Origin: an uncultured Bacteroidales bacterium
GTDB lineage: Bacteria; Bacteroidota; Bacteroidia; Bacteroidales; Bacteroidaceae
Reading direction: 5' to 3'
Length of the DNA stretch: 40,892 nucleotides
Assembly: GCA_937906165.1 (NCBI GenBank)
Contig: CALCYA010000142.1
Coordinates: 1 to 40,892 of the forward strand
Below, one piece after another: positions 40,155-40,892 of this stretch. The notes under the pieces were generated by a model. The model searched no databases and was not told where the DNA came from. It saw nothing but the letters and a program-made list of their open reading frames with translations. The translations under genes were made by a program, and so were the position numbers. Within the stretch, counting starts at the first letter, position 1; each line of letters begins with the position of its first letter.

Positions 40155-40627
40155 TTATCTTTGTTCATTCGCGCCCTACGTCTCTTCATTGCCTGGTGAC
40201 ATTTGTTGCAGAGTCCGTAAAGGTAGAGCGAATAATGGGTTAAATGGAATTTCTTTATATTCGCTGTAATTGTTTCAGTTATATTCAGGTTCTCAATCTC
40301 TGTTACCTTGCCGCAGCTGGTGCACACCATGTGGCTTTTCTCCGTGCCAAGGCACTTCTCATATTTTGAGGTTGTGCCGAACTGGTGCCGTACCACAAGG
40401 TTGGCGTTCTGTAACAGTGTCATGGTGTTGTAGACAGTAGCGCAGCTTACCCTGAACTTTCTCTCCTCCTCCAGGAACTTCAATAGCTCCTCAATCTCGA
40501 AACTGCCCTCCATTGAATATACAGCGTCAAGGATTGCATAGCGTTCCGGGGTCTTTCGGCATTTGTGCTCTTTCAGGTAGTCTGTGAACATCTGTTTTGC
40601 AGACTCCGCAAAATTACTGTTTTCCAT
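40151..40627 (-). CDS. Fur-family regulator lacking most canonical regulatory metal ligands
   Basis: A 158-residue winged-helix regulator. The ATG at 40625-40627 is preferred; a GTG just before it is the only other start, as a stop precedes. DNA-binding part: CRKTPERYAILDAVYSMEGS, then RVSCATVYNTMTLLQNANLV, the recognition helix. The dimer part keeps the structural zinc cysteines CTSC (in HMVCTSCGKVTEI) and CNKC near the C-terminus, and THYSLYLYGLC. Compared with E. coli Fur, His33 is replaced by Phe (SFEIEELL) and the HHDH cluster by EKSH, so two of four ligands of the main sensing site are missing. The regulated signal is thus uncertain. Its stop overlaps the purA start (ATGA). Confidence 0.9.
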   Translation of the reverse strand: MENSNFAESAKQMFTDYLKEHKCRKTPERYAILDAVYSMEGSFEIEELLKFLEEERKFRVSCATVYNTMTLLQNANLVVRHQFGTTSKYEKCLGTEKSHMVCTSCGKVTEIENLNITETITANIKKFHLTHYSLYLYGLCNKCHQAMKRRRARMNKDK

Positions 40628-40727
40628 CACTCATGTTTTGCTGCTTGAACAAGGCACATTGGCCCGGCATAGTATCTACATTGCCGTGCTCAATACTGTA
40701 TGCAGCCTGTTCTGCAGTTTCAATATA

Positions 40728-40735
40728 CAAAGTTA
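40728..40735 (-). promoter_or_regulatory. Probable -7 element for the fur-purA-hisS operon
   Basis: On the minus strand TAACTTTG matches TAnnTTTG, about 100 bp before the regulator start. No -33 box at standard spacing. The leader has a small hairpin, CGGCA...TGCCG (about 40662-40686), and a CTGCAG-type inverted pair, either of which could be an operator; no Fur-box-like 19-bp palindrome was evident. Confidence 0.45.
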
Positions 40736-40797
40736 TTGTTTTTTTTATAATATGGTATAGAAACTCCTTATAAATTTATTTAAAAAGGAGAAAATGT

Positions 40798-40856
40798 TTA
40801 ACGAGGAACGGTTATGGGTGAAGGATTAGCGTTGAAAGATTAAGGCTGCGGGTAAG
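40798..40856 (+). repeat. Left border array of a third repeat block, cut by the window edge
   Basis: GGAACGGTTATGGGTGAAGG, ATTAGCGTTGAAAGATTAAGG, then CTGCGGGTAAG, the same border sequence as at block B's right end but on the other strand, with an exact 19-nt match (40838-40856 versus 36614-36632). After it GTAAAAGCC mirrors GTAAGAGCC near 36602, separated from the 19-mer by a ~20-nt insertion. A third block probably continues to the right. Confidence 0.65.
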
Positions 40857-40892
40857 CGAATTTTTCAATTAAGCGAGTAAAAGCCAAACATG

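Overview
The window is chromosomal DNA from a member of the Bacteroidota, most likely order Bacteroidales. The signs are a SusC/SusD outer-membrane pair, promoters of the Bacteroidales type (TTTG, 19-21 bp, TAnnTTTG), many lipoproteins and TonB-dependent receptors, ferredoxin-linked 2-oxoacid metabolism, Pta-AckA acetate formation and a type IX secretion (T9SS) sorting tail on a giant protease. No rRNA, tRNA, CRISPR array, phage gene, integrase or transposase was recognised. Family or genus cannot be fixed from sequence alone.

Layout: 1-4891 (minus) is the end of a SusC-SusD locus; SusD runs off the left edge. 5183-8044 (minus) is a two-gene 2-oxoacid:ferredoxin oxidoreductase closed by a strong terminator. 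8240-10726 (minus) is a second, SusD-less TonB-dependent receptor. 10828-16271 (minus) is a complete tripartite RND efflux operon (adaptor, pump, TolC-type channel). 16538-19927 (plus) is a housekeeping operon: efp, a membrane glycosyltransferase, radC, a MIP18/SufT-like Fe-S factor and lpxH. 20002-22765 (minus) holds cca and an orphan TolC-family channel. 23033-23899 (plus) is an unknown lipoprotein. 24570-26820 (minus) is pta-ackA. 27167-27595 (plus) is a small NTF2-like lipoprotein. 27710-35404 (minus) is a 2564-residue subtilisin-like protease. 36725-40627 (minus) is an operon of a Fur-family regulator, purA, a YugP-type membrane metallopeptidase and hisS.

The most unusual part is non-coding. 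Two intergenic blocks (about 23863-24455 and 35738-36657) are mosaics of one family of paired-hairpin repeats in both orientations. They share a 290-bp stretch that is about 96% identical by eye. Where copies differ inside a stem, the partner base usually changes too (compensatory substitutions), which points to selection on, or spread through, a folded single-stranded RNA or DNA form. Both blocks are bracketed by degenerate GGTTAAYG-like arrays in inverted orientation. A third block seems to start at 40798 and run off the right end. A second non-coding signal is the ~250-nt leader of the giant protease gene, which contains a terminator-like hairpin ahead of the start codon and could act as an attenuator.

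The metabolic genes fit an anaerobic fermenter: ferredoxin-dependent 2-oxoacid turnover, acetate/ATP from acetyl-CoA through Pta-AckA, glycan or peptide import through SusC/D, and extracellular proteolysis.
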